Below, one piece after another: positions 7,639 through 16,500 of a stretch of DNA of 31,123 nt (its first letter is position 1; each line of letters opens with the position of its first letter). Made by a program: the position numbers and the translations under genes. A model generated the notes under the pieces. The model saw nothing but the letters and a program-made list of their open reading frames with translations. It was not told the DNA's origin and made no database searches. Source of the DNA: an uncultured Collinsella sp. (GTDB taxonomy: Bacteria; Actinomycetota; Coriobacteriia; Coriobacteriales; Coriobacteriaceae); contig UQIT01000023.1 of assembly GCA_900541175.1 (NCBI GenBank), positions 1 to 31,123 on the forward strand. The letters run 5' to 3'.

Positions 7639-8985
7639 CTACTCGAAGCTCAGCTGCTCCAGACGATCAAAGACCGTGTCGATACGGGTGAGGAAGTCCC
7701 ACGGATCAAAAATCTCGTCGAGCTTTTCCTGGCTGACGGTACAGCGCGGGTCAGCCTCGAGACGCTCCTTAAAGGTAGGGCCGGAGACACAATCCTGTAC
7801 CTCGTGCCAGGTTGCCATGGCGTTCTCCTGCACAATGGCGTACGCGTCCTCGCGGGTGATGCCCGTGTCGACGAGGGCGAGCAGCACCTTGGAGGAGAAG
7901 ATGAGGCCGCGGGTCTTATTGAGGTTGGCCATCATGCGGGCAGGGTACAGCTGCAGGCCGTCGATAACGCGGATGAGGCACTGGAACATGTGGTCGAGGG
8001 CAATGAAGCTATCGGCCTGGGCGACGCGCTCGGCAGAGGAGTGCGAAATGTCACGCTCGTGCCACAGGGCGACGTTATCGAAGGCGACCTGGGCGTTGGA
8101 CTTCACGACGCGCGACAGGCCGCAGACCTTCTCCATGGTGATGGGGTTGCGCTTGTGCGGCATGGCTGAGCTGCCCTTTTGACCCTTACGGAACGGTTCC
8201 TCAGCCTCGAGTGTATCGGTCTTCTGCAGATTGCGAACCTCGGTAGCGATGCGCTCACAGGTGGCCGCGGTGGTGGCAAGAACACCGGCGAGATAGGCAT
8301 GATGGTCGCGGCTGATAACCTGCGTGGACAGCGGGTCGTGAACCAGGCCCAGGTGCTCGCAGACGTACTCCTCGACGAACGGCTCGATGGAGCTGTACGT
8401 GCCGACAGCGCCCGAGATGGCACCGAAGGCAACATTCTTGCGGGCGTCCTCAAGACGGTCCAGATCGCGCTTGAGCTCCCAGGCCCAAGAGCCAAACTTC
8501 ATGCCGAAGGTCATCGGCTCGGCGTGGATGCCATGAGTGCGGCCGGCACAGAGCGTGTTGCGCTCCTCGAAGGCGCGACGCTTGCAGATCTCGCCGAGCT
8601 TCTTGACATCCTCGATGATCAGGTCGCAGGCCTGGGTGAGCTGGTAGCACAGGGCCGTGTCGCCCAGATCGGAGCTGGTCATGCCATAGTGAACCCAGCG
8701 GCTGGGCTTGGGGTCGCCCTCGGGAACATCGGCATCGATGTATTCCTTCATGTTGGTCAGGAAGGCAATGACGTCGTGGCGCGTGACTTCCTCGATCTCA
8801 TCGACCTTCGCCTTCTCAAAGTTGGCATGGTCGCGGATCCACTGGGCCTCGTCTTTGGAAATACCGATCTTGCCGAGCTCCGCCTGGGCCTCGCAGGCCA
8901 GAACCTCGATCTCCTGCCAAATGGCGTACTTGTTCTCGAGGGAGAAGATGTGTCCCATCTCCGGGCGGGTATAGCGATCGATCAT
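7639..8985 (-). CDS. purB: Adenylosuccinate lyase
   Basis: 448 residues. The enzyme cleaves SAICAR to AICAR and adenylosuccinate to AMP, both releasing fumarate, in the cytoplasm. The fumarase/aspartase superfamily signature GSSAMPHKRNP is present, with TSSDLGDTAL and GRTHGIHAEP upstream that form other parts of the active site. Length is normal. The ATG at 8985 (MIDRYTRPEM) is chosen because AAGGAG lies five bases upstream; the longer frame to 9051 runs through the likely promoter (TACAAT at 9030-9035). It is transcribed alone: a promoter precedes it and a hairpin follows it. Confidence 0.96.
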   Translation of the reverse strand: MIDRYTRPEMGHIFSLENKYAIWQEIEVLACEAQAELGKIGISKDEAQWIRDHANFEKAKVDEIEEVTRHDVIAFLTNMKEYIDADVPEGDPKPSRWVHYGMTSSDLGDTALCYQLTQACDLIIEDVKKLGEICKRRAFEERNTLCAGRTHGIHAEPMTFGMKFGSWAWELKRDLDRLEDARKNVAFGAISGAVGTYSSIEPFVEEYVCEHLGLVHDPLSTQVISRDHHAYLAGVLATTAATCERIATEVRNLQKTDTLEAEEPFRKGQKGSSAMPHKRNPITMEKVCGLSRVVKSNAQVAFDNVALWHERDISHSSAERVAQADSFIALDHMFQCLIRVIDGLQLYPARMMANLNKTRGLIFSSKVLLALVDTGITREDAYAIVQENAMATWHEVQDCVSGPTFKERLEADPRCTVSQEKLDEIFDPWDFLTRIDTVFDRLEQLSFE

Positions 8986-9029
8986 AGCGGCTCCTTTTTG
9001 GTTATTGGCACGTTGGTCGTAACCCAACC

Positions 9030-9035
9030 ATTGTA
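9030..9035 (-). promoter_or_regulatory. Candidate -10 box of purB
   Basis: TACAAT on the minus strand, 45 bases upstream of the purB start. No good -35 hexamer is found at 16-18 bases, so the assignment is weak. Confidence 0.35.
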
Positions 9036-9100
9036 CCGTGCGCAGGTGCAAGTATGGGCAGCAGGCATTAACCTAACATTTTGCCGCAAGAGCGGCCATG

Positions 9101-9139
9101 GGGACATCCGCGTATTTGCTTCGCAAATCCGCACCGGCT
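9101..9139. repeat. 39-bp direct repeat, copy 1
   Basis: Matches 9232-9270 at 38 of 39 positions. The core is a stem-loop atttgc-ttc-gcaaat flanked by tccgcgt and ccgcaccggct. Its left end gggac equals the T-arm part of the tRNA-Gly gene, so this copy may mark an older, further decayed tRNA-end duplicate. Confidence 0.8.
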
Positions 9140-9218
9140 TCAGGCGAGCCCCTCAGCTTCACGAAGCCGAAGGGGAAGACTTTGTTGAATTAGCCGTCCC
9201 CTTGTCTCCCGTGCCCGG

Positions 9219-9236
9219 TGGAGCGGGCAACGGGAC
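9219..9236 (-). repeat. Partial copy of tRNA-Gly 3' end
   Basis: 18 bp identical to 9410-9427, the encoded CCA, discriminator, acceptor 3' strand and the start of the T-stem of tRNA-Gly. The match stops inside the T-arm, and the 39-bp repeat starts within its last five bases. Confidence 0.8.
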
Positions 9237-9270
9237 GTCCGCGTATTTGCTTCGCAAATCCGCACCGGCT
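9232..9270. repeat. 39-bp direct repeat, copy 2
   Basis: Second copy, 131 bp after the first, joined directly to the tRNA-Gly 3' fragment. The same stem-loop is intact, which shows either recent duplication or conservation of the hairpin. Confidence 0.8.
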
Positions 9271-9303
9271 GCGGCCGCCTATCGGCGACCTTGCCTGCTC
9301 GCT

Positions 9304-9356
9304 ATAAACGCTTCGCGTTTATTTAACGCTCGCACCCTGTCGGGTTCGAGTCCCGG
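9304..9356 (+). repeat. Stem-loop plus T-arm-like motif
   Basis: An 8-bp stem ataaacgc-ttc-gcgtttat (9304-9322) is followed by a T-arm-like stem-loop: tcggg (9340-9344), loop ttcgagt, cccgg (9352-9356). The T-stem pairs as in a real tRNA, but no acceptor, D-arm or anticodon arm can be built upstream. The layout parallels 438-497 next to tRNA-Lys. Confidence 0.6.
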
Positions 9357-9366
9357 CACTTTATTG

Positions 9367-9397
9367 AAAAAAGCACGGTAACGAAACGTTACCGTGC
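9367..9397 (-). terminator. Intrinsic terminator after tRNA-Gly
   Basis: Perfect 11-bp stem gcacggtaacg/cgttaccgtgc with loop aaa (9373-9397), followed on the minus strand by six T. It lies 12 bases past the tRNA CCA. Confidence 0.85.
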
Positions 9398-9409
9398 CTG
9401 AAATTCGAA

Positions 9410-9484
9410 TGGAGCGGGCAACGGGACTCGAACCCGCGAGTGTCAGCTTGGGAAGCTGATGCCTTACCACTTGGCGATGCCCGC
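9410..9484 (-). tRNA. tRNA-Gly (anticodon CCC)
   Basis: The reverse complement folds into a complete 75-nt cloverleaf: acceptor GCGGGCA with TGCCCGC, discriminator T, anticodon loop TTCCCAA, T-loop TTCGAGT, encoded CCA at 9410-9412. It reads GGG codons. It has its own promoter and terminator. Confidence 0.97.
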
Positions 9485-9781
9485 ATATGTGGGGGATAGT
9501 ATAACGCGGTTGTCTTGTTCGATACAAGGGTGGCGATGCTTGTTTTAGCTGTGGAGATTCGTTTGAAAATCGCGTCAATTGTGGAGACGAGGACCTTTGA
9601 CTTCCTGTTCCCCTTATCTTCTACCTGCGCTTTTGCTTGATTGTTGTATTTGAGCTCAATTTGTCAGGAATTGGGCAAGCTTTTGGTCAGGCTCCGGTAC
9701 TTACCCGCATGAACCTTGGGGGTAGCCTCATCCTACGCGCCGCGGCCTCCCCATGCGGTGCACGAGGGATAAGGAGCAGCC
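9485..9781. other. Intergenic region between tRNA-Gly and surface protein gene
   Basis: Holds the tRNA-Gly promoter (9498-9527) and the leader of the surface protein gene. A long-range pairing ccgcatg/catgcgg just before the ribosome binding site (about 9708-9757) may fold in the leader. No riboswitch class is recognised and no gene is seen. Confidence 0.5.
9498..9527 (-). promoter_or_regulatory. Promoter of tRNA-Gly
   Basis: Minus-strand -35 TTGTAT (9522-9527), 18-base spacer, -10 TATACT (9498-9503), ending 13 bases before the tRNA 5' end. Confidence 0.65.
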
Positions 9782-12700
9782 ATGTCCAACACACCCACGC
9801 ACTCTGTCCACAGCGCAATCACAGCAGGATCGCTGCTCCTAGTCCTCTTTTTACTGATCGGCTGCCTGGCACCGGGAACTGCATTTGCCGTCGACGGCTA
9901 CGATCAGCTCGGCTTCCGCACTATTAGCGATGATTGTGGGCCCTTCTTCATCGGCAAGTATGAAGCTCAAGACGCCTCGATTGCCTACTGCATGAACCAG
10001 GAGCGTCCCGGCCCCACCAAGCCGGGCGGCCCATGGCTCAACTTTGATCAAGGCTGGATGTGGCTCGACGACGAGTTCGCGGCAATCGTTTGTCACGGAT
10101 ATCCTACCGCCACGTCGTTTGGCGGTTACCATCTTTCACCCGATCGCGCCCGCGCCGCCACCCAGCTTGCCGTATGGATGCTCAACGGCACTACCCATGT
10201 CGACGGCACTTACTCCTACACGACCGCTCAGGGCAAAACCAAGAGTGGGCACTTTACCGCCGACAATGAAGTCGTGGCGGCTGCGCGGTGGCTCCACGAC
10301 AGCGCAAAATCAGGAAGCATCAAAGCCGCTCCGCACCGCGCGCGGCGCTATCTAGGAACCGTATCGGGCGGCAGCAAACGTCAAGACATGCTCTATGTAC
10401 TGCCGGCGGTCTCTGTTTCCTTCCAAAAGCAGTCTGCTAACACCGTTATTACCAGCGGAAACAATACCTATCAGTTTACCGGGGCAACATTCGATATTTT
10501 TGAGAGCGCCAGCGGCGCGCGTGTCGGCACCATCAAGATGGACAGCAACGGTCGAGCGCAAGCAACACTTCTGCCCAACACGGCATACTACCTAGTTGAA
10601 ACGAAGGCGCCGGCCGGCTATGTCCCCCGCCACGATCGTATTGCCTTTACCACGGGGAATGACGGCGGGCGGGTCGCCATTGATGAACAGCCCGGCACCA
10701 TCAACCTGCGTATCGTAAAACTCGATGCCGCGACGAATGCCGGCCCCCAGGTGGGATCTTCACTCGCAGGAGCAGAGTTCACGTGTGTGTCGCAATCAAC
10801 CCCTGGATGGGCACAAATCCTCACGACCGACGAAAGCGGTCGGGCCACCCTCGCCGATGTCCCCTTAGGAACCTTTACCATCTACGAATCAAAAGCCCCC
10901 GAGGGCTACCTGCCATCCAACGACAGCTGGACCTATACCGTTGGAGCCGACCAGCTCGGCGATTCAGGCGTGGTCGAGATCGAATCTCGCGTTTCCGATA
11001 TCCCCATTGCGTTTAACCTTGAGATTTCCAAATTCAAGGATTACGGCAATAGCGACCAATCCGGCCTGGAGCAGCCAGCGGGTGGTGTTGTCTTTGAGGT
11101 TGTCAGCAACAGCTCTCAGCAGGTTGTTGGCACACTGACCACAAACATCTACGGCTTTGCCTCCACCAAAGATCAGCCCGAAGCATGGTTCGGCACAGGC
11201 AAGCGACCCGCCGGTGTCCACGGAGCCGTCCCATACGACCGTGCCGGCTACACGGTTCGCGAGGTTCCGGAAACCGTCCCCGAGGGTTTTAAACGTGCAG
11301 GGGAATGGACCGTCGGGGCCAATCAGATTTCCGACGGCGCCGAGCTTCAATATATCGTGGACAACCACGCTCTGTCGACGCATCTCCAGATTGTAAAACG
11401 CGATGCCCAAACAGGCGCTTCTGTTCCCCTAGCCGGATTCACCTTCCAACTCCTCGACAGCAATCACGAACCTGTCTCACAAACTTGCTGGTATCCAGCA
11501 CATAACGTAATGGACACCTTTACGACTGACGCGACCGGGGCCGTCACACTGCCCGAATCGCTCGTGCCGGGCACCTATTATGTACGCGAAACCTCGGCCA
11601 AAGAGCCCTATCTTGTCGGCGAAGAAATCGAGGTAAACATACCCGCCGACATGAACCTAACGCCCGTTGCAATCGCCTCGTATTATGACCACGCCGCGAC
11701 CGGAAATATCAGGATCGTTAAAACCGATGCCGTAGACGGCAGCAGCCTCGCGGGCGCCATCTTTGAGATCCGTGCCTCGGGTGATATCGTGCGCCCCGAC
11801 GGTAGCATTGCCGCACTCGACGGTGAGACTGTCACGACCGTCACGACGGATGAAACTGGAGAAGCACGCGCGGACAACCTCCCACTGGGATCTGGCACCG
11901 CACGCTACGAGGTTGTCGAGACTCAAGCGCCGGCAGGCTTCTTGCTCGATCAGACAACCCATATTGTCGACCTTACTTATGCCGACCAGAAAACACCCGT
12001 TGTAGAAGCACGGCTTAACGTATCCGACGATTACACCAAGGTTGATATCTCCAAGGTCGATGCAAGCGGTGAGCAGGAAGTAGAAGGCGCACGGCTCACC
12101 TTATATGGTCCCGATAAAACCGAAATAGACTCCTGGACCTCATCCGACAAGCCACACCGCGTCGAACATCTTGCACCCGGCACCTACTCGTTGCGCGAAA
12201 TGATGTCTCCGCGGACCTATGACCTTGCCGAGGAGATAACGTTTGAAATAAAGGATACGGGAGAAGTCCAATCCGTCGCGATGAAGGATGCGCCCATCGA
12301 GATCAAGGGGCAGGTCGACAAGCGTCAGGAACTTGTCCAACCTATCGAAAAGGGCCTGTTGGCTAACGGCGATGGTAAAAACCGCGCCACGACGCAAACC
12401 AATAGTGATGGGCTTTTCTCCTATGCCATCGATGCTCGAAACGATTCCGCTACTTGGGTTGATGAGTTTACGATTACCGATGATCTTGAGTGTGCCGAGG
12501 ACGATACGGCGAGATTCGTCTCAATCGAAACCCCCGTCGCCATCGGCGACCTCAACGGTCTGTGCAACGTATGGTATCGCACGACGCCGTTGGACTCGAC
12601 AGACGTCGATGAGCCGGCAAACGCGACACTTGACGATGGGCACGAAAATCCTTGGCTTGAGTCCGACGAAGTAAGGGAAAGTCTGGGTGAGGATTGCCGC

Positions 12701-13213
12701 CTCGTCGATTACGACGGCTGGCACCTGTGGAAGGCGGATATCTCGACCACGGAATCCACCACACTCGAGGCGAAAGAACTCGACCTTGCATCCAATACCG
12801 TCGTAACGGGCATTCGAATTGAATACGGTGCGGTAGCCGCCGACTTTACGACTCGAAGCGATGCGGATTCTTGGAACCGCGATGATCTCAAAGATGAGCA
12901 CGACGATCTTGACGATGCCAAAGCAATCCTTGGCACAGACGCTCGGGGCGCAATCGTGCACATGCAGGCGACGTCGGCTTATACGCCCCAAACCGCACTC
13001 ACCAACAGCGCACACGTCGATCTTTGCCGCAACGGCGGCGGCGATAAACTTGAGTCACATGACGATGACCGTGTCATTCAACGCTGTACCCTACCGCAGG
13101 ACCTACCGGCAACAGGATCAGCTCCCATCGCCGCTTGCATCACCGCGCTCCTGACCTCGGGTGCCGCAGCCCTATGGTTCGCTCGCCTTAGGTCGATCCC
13201 AAAGAAGCGCTAG
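9782..13213 (+). CDS. LPXTG surface protein with thioester domain and Cna-B repeats
   Basis: 1,143 residues, a cell-wall anchored adhesin. Residues 1-36 are a signal peptide. The N-terminal domain (about 40-200) has Cys70 in AYCMNQ and the TQLA motif (Gln128) of thioester (TQXA) domains, which in related adhesins form a Cys-Gln thioester able to bind host amines. Six Cna-B/SpaA-like beta domains follow (about 214-292, 304-390, 410-520, 534-625, 641-735, 752-830), most with Lys near the start and a Glu in motifs such as VETKAP that form isopeptide bonds. A further domain (835-1090) is not recognised. LPATG at 1108-1112, a hydrophobic stretch and RLRSIPKKR form the sortase signal. AAGGAG five bases before the ATG fixes the start. 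No sortase or pilin gene is nearby. Confidence 0.93.
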   Translation: MSNTPTHSVHSAITAGSLLLVLFLLIGCLAPGTAFAVDGYDQLGFRTISDDCGPFFIGKYEAQDASIAYCMNQERPGPTKPGGPWLNFDQGWMWLDDEFAAIVCHGYPTATSFGGYHLSPDRARAATQLAVWMLNGTTHVDGTYSYTTAQGKTKSGHFTADNEVVAAARWLHDSAKSGSIKAAPHRARRYLGTVSGGSKRQDMLYVLPAVSVSFQKQSANTVITSGNNTYQFTGATFDIFESASGARVGTIKMDSNGRAQATLLPNTAYYLVETKAPAGYVPRHDRIAFTTGNDGGRVAIDEQPGTINLRIVKLDAATNAGPQVGSSLAGAEFTCVSQSTPGWAQILTTDESGRATLADVPLGTFTIYESKAPEGYLPSNDSWTYTVGADQLGDSGVVEIESRVSDIPIAFNLEISKFKDYGNSDQSGLEQPAGGVVFEVVSNSSQQVVGTLTTNIYGFASTKDQPEAWFGTGKRPAGVHGAVPYDRAGYTVREVPETVPEGFKRAGEWTVGANQISDGAELQYIVDNHALSTHLQIVKRDAQTGASVPLAGFTFQLLDSNHEPVSQTCWYPAHNVMDTFTTDATGAVTLPESLVPGTYYVRETSAKEPYLVGEEIEVNIPADMNLTPVAIASYYDHAATGNIRIVKTDAVDGSSLAGAIFEIRASGDIVRPDGSIAALDGETVTTVTTDETGEARADNLPLGSGTARYEVVETQAPAGFLLDQTTHIVDLTYADQKTPVVEARLNVSDDYTKVDISKVDASGEQEVEGARLTLYGPDKTEIDSWTSSDKPHRVEHLAPGTYSLREMMSPRTYDLAEEITFEIKDTGEVQSVAMKDAPIEIKGQVDKRQELVQPIEKGLLANGDGKNRATTQTNSDGLFSYAIDARNDSATWVDEFTITDDLECAEDDTARFVSIETPVAIGDLNGLCNVWYRTTPLDSTDVDEPANATLDDGHENPWLESDEVRESLGEDCRLVDYDGWHLWKADISTTESTTLEAKELDLASNTVVTGIRIEYGAVAADFTTRSDADSWNRDDLKDEHDDLDDAKAILGTDARGAIVHMQATSAYTPQTALTNSAHVDLCRNGGGDKLESHDDDRVIQRCTLPQDLPATGSAPIAACITALLTSGAAALWFARLRSIPKKR

Positions 13214-13222
13214 CGCGATGAA

Positions 13223-13306
13223 AAAGCGGGCGAGGCAGGCCCCCGGCTCCCCCCCCTGAGCTCTAAGCCGACGGGGGGGGAGCCAGTCCCCTGGCTCGCC
13301 CGCTTT
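13223..13306. terminator. Very long GC-rich hairpin between convergent genes
   Basis: Inverted repeat with arms of about 34 bases: outer stem aaagcgggcgag (13223-13234) with ctcgcccgcttt (13295-13306), an inner stem ggctcccccccc with ggggggggagcc, and a few mismatches between. A-run before and T-run after allow termination from both sides, for the surface protein and for the minus-strand small membrane protein. Confidence 0.8.
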
Positions 13307-13327
13307 CAATCATGTAAATCGCCGTAT

Positions 13328-13546
13328 CTACTCTGCAGACGAAGATCCACCATCAACGATTGCCTGCTCGGACTCAGGAATCCCATCGGCACCCGTACTC
13401 TGTTCTTGCTCCACCTCTTCGCTGATTGCGGAGGCGGGGGTCGAGCCCTTTGCACCCACGATGTAGGCAGCCCCAAATCCTAACGCAATGGCAATCAAGG
13501 TCAAAATCACGTAGACAGGCCAATGGCGCTTAATATACGAAAACAC
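13328..13546 (-). CDS. Small membrane protein, unknown
   Basis: 72 residues: a short positive N-terminus, one membrane segment (about 11-31, rich in Ile, Leu and Gly) and an acidic Ser/Glu-rich tail that would lie outside the cytoplasm. No family recognised. The GTG start at 13546 has AAGGAG five bases upstream. It begins 21 bases after the stop of the M28-like gene and ends at the long hairpin, so it is the second gene of that operon and may work with the peptidase-like membrane protein. Confidence 0.75.
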   Translation of the reverse strand: MFSYIKRHWPVYVILTLIAIALGFGAAYIVGAKGSTPASAISEEVEQEQSTGADGIPESEQAIVDGGSSSAE

Positions 13547-13567
13547 GTTGACTCCTTAGAGCTCCGT

Positions 13568-16500
13568 CTACGAACGGCGGATAACCTCGGTCACGACCTC
13601 GGATACCGTGGCAATGTTCGTCGGGTTGACATTGTGGGGCAGGTCGTCCTCGGTACGAGCGCAAGCCAGACGCGTGCCGTCCACGCCGGCGATGGTGAGG
13701 GCTCGGCGGCTCGCCTCGAGCGCGGCATAGGCATCGGTCTTGGCATAGGGCATCTCGAGCGCGCCACAATCGACATGGAACGACTTGCACACCTTGCTGA
13801 CCAGGTTCATGATGCGGCGATCGCCCTTGAGCAGCTGCTGTTCGCCCTCGACCGTCACCACCGAAAGCCTACCGGCGCCGACGGATTCAAGATTGATGAA
13901 GAATACGCCACGGAGCTTGTCGCGATGCGATGCCAAGAAGGCCTTCATACCGGCGCCATCACAATCCAAGGCGCCCGTTGCCACAAACCAGATATCGTGA
14001 CCGAGCAGCTCATCATCGCCCATAGAGGCGACAGCCGAGAGCATATCTTCGGAAGAAGCGCCGTCGGAAGACGTAGCGCCGCCCTTCCAGCCATCGTTAT
14101 CGTCCTCGAAGTTATCCCACGAACCGATACCGCGACCGGACTTCTTGGCATCGTAATCGTCTTCGACGCCCAGCCAGTCGCTCATGCTATCCTGCTCGTT
14201 TTTCTTTTTACGACCGAACAGGCCACCCAGGCCGCGCTTACGAGACTTGGGTGTCGCCGGGGCGGGAGCCGAAATGGTCTCGATCGGCTGAGCGCCCGAC
14301 GCAACGGGCATGGGAGGCACAACGGGTGCCGATGTGGGTTCGGGACCCTGGGCGGTAGCAAAGGGGTCGTTGACCTGGGCAGAGGGATCGGGAAGGTCGA
14401 ACAGCGACGTGCGAGATGCAACGTTTGCCTGCTTCATAGACGGCAGCGACGGATCGGGGACCGAAGCCAGCGGAGACGAGGAAGGTGCAGGCGACGGTGC
14501 CGACGCCGGATCGGGAACATTCATCTGCGGACGCGGCGATGCCTGGGAGGAAATCTGGGCCATAAGGGAATCGACCGTTTCGTCCTGGGTGGGAGCGACA
14601 TTGGCAACCGTGGCACCGGGACCACTCGGAGTCGGCATGGTGAAAATCTGCGTGGAGTAAGGCCTCGACTCATTTGTCTCGGGAGCCTCGGAAACCGCAG
14701 GCACTTCCTCCTGCTCGGCCTCGGTCGAATCATCTTGCTTGGCTGCCGCGTATTGCTCTTCGTCAGAGTTGGCCTCGACGGGCTCGTCCCCGGCGGCATC
14801 TTGGATTTCGGCAGCATCAATAGGCTCGTCATCGTCCACCGCGTCGCCCTGCTCATCGGAAACAGGAAGGGGCTCGGCAATCGCGGTGCCCTGCTTTTCA
14901 AACGTTATCGTGGAATCGAACTGCGCGGCATCAAACGACATGGTGCTATCGACGTGCTGCTGAGCCTCGAAAGACGTTGTTGCCTCAACAACATCCGCGG
15001 ACGTCGGTTGCTGGGACTCAAAGGACGTCGTAGCTTCGGCAGCGTCGACGGGCCCGGACTGCATAGCCTCGTTCTGCTCGAACTCTTGCGCCGCGCGCTC
15101 ACGTGCCGCCTCGGCTGCCTGCTGCTGAGCGATAGCCTCCTGCTCGGCAGCCTCGCGTGCGGCAGCGCGCTTCTCCTCGAAATCGTCGACAAATTTCCTG
15201 CCCTTTGCAAGCGCACCCTTAAAGAAGCTGGAAGCGCTGGCGCCAATCGAAGAGAACGCGGATGCAATATCGGCATGGGGCGTTGCCGCGGGAATCTCGG
15301 CAGAGAAATCAGTATCGCTCTCGTAAGACACGCGCCTCGGCTGTTCAACGTAATCGTCGTCAGACTCGTCCGCAACGTCTTGCGCCGGCGCGGCGGGAGC
15401 CAAAATGTCCAGTCCTGCCGCGGGATCAATCGCGGACACCGCCTCGGGCTCGGCAGCGGTAACCGCGGCAGACTCATCATCCACGGTGACAACGGGGGCA
15501 GGCTCGGGCTCGAACGTCGGCTCCTCGCCCTCCTCGTAATCGAGCGTGCAGGACTCGGGAAGCATTCCGAGCGCACGGATGGCATCCGAACCAAAGCGGA
15601 TGTTGCCGGCGGCATTGCGATAGAGCTTGGGCTCGGCCGCGGCAGGCTCCTCCGCCGGCTCGGCAGCGGGAACCTCGTCATTGAGCTCTTCGGCCTGGGC
15701 AGCCTGATTCTGGTCCTCGGGCACGATGGCGCCAATCAGCGTCTCGTCGGCAGACGCACCCTCAAAGCCCTCGATCTGCTCGTCGAAAGCCTCGCCCTGT
15801 TCGGGCTCGGTCTGAGCGTCGGGAGCAATCGGCTGACCGAACTCGTCCTCGACGTAGGTAGGCTCTTCGTACTCGATGGTGTTGCCGTAGTCGTTTTGCT
15901 GCTGGGCCGCGGCATACTCCGCCGCCGCGCGCGCCATTTCCTCGGCACGACGCTTCTGCTCCCCAAAATAGGTATCGAACGGAACATCGTCGGGAAACTC
16001 GTTTTCACCCTGGAAGGGAGCAACGTTGTCCATAACGCCGAGCATAGCGGCGACAGAAGACTTGTTGCACACCGCGCCGGACGTATAGGGAAGAATGTGG
16101 CGGTTAGAGATGATGTTTGCCGCGTTGACAAGTGCAACGAGGGAAGCGAGGATCGCGACAATCCACAGCAGAACCTTGAGCGCGCCGGGGAGCGGCAGGA
16201 TACGCAGGATGGCAACGGCAGCAGGGGCAACCGTGGCAACGGGCAACAGCTTGGCGATGAGCGCACGATACGAAGCATAGGGCTCGCGGGCGAGCAGCTC
16301 AGCACGGGGAGAGTCGTAGTGTGCGACAACGACCACCGGGCGGTTGCGCGGAGACGCGAGCGGGCCCGAGGCCTTGTGGTAGGCGATGACATTTTGGCTC
16401 ACGCCCGTCTTGCCCAGGCGCGAGACTACAGGGTGGCCCGTGCGCTCGAGCACGTAAAGAACGGCGCCGACAACGGCCAGCAAGGTGCCGACCAAGCCGA

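Larger units (their letters stand above)
9052..9409. other. Gene-free repeat region beside tRNA-Gly
   Basis: No supported gene. It holds two 39-bp direct repeats (9101-9139 and 9232-9270), a copy of the tRNA-Gly 3' end (9219-9236), several short stem-loops with ttc loops, a T-arm-like stem-loop (9340-9356) and the tRNA terminator (9367-9397). Open frames here are composed of repeat sequence. Confidence 0.75.

Noticed and set aside
9279..9578. Minus-strand frame over tRNA-Gly
   Set aside because: It reads through the tRNA, its terminator and its promoter and has no protein-like features.
9560..9781. Possible riboswitch in the surface protein leader
   Set aside because: Only one long-range pairing is seen and no conserved class core is recognised.
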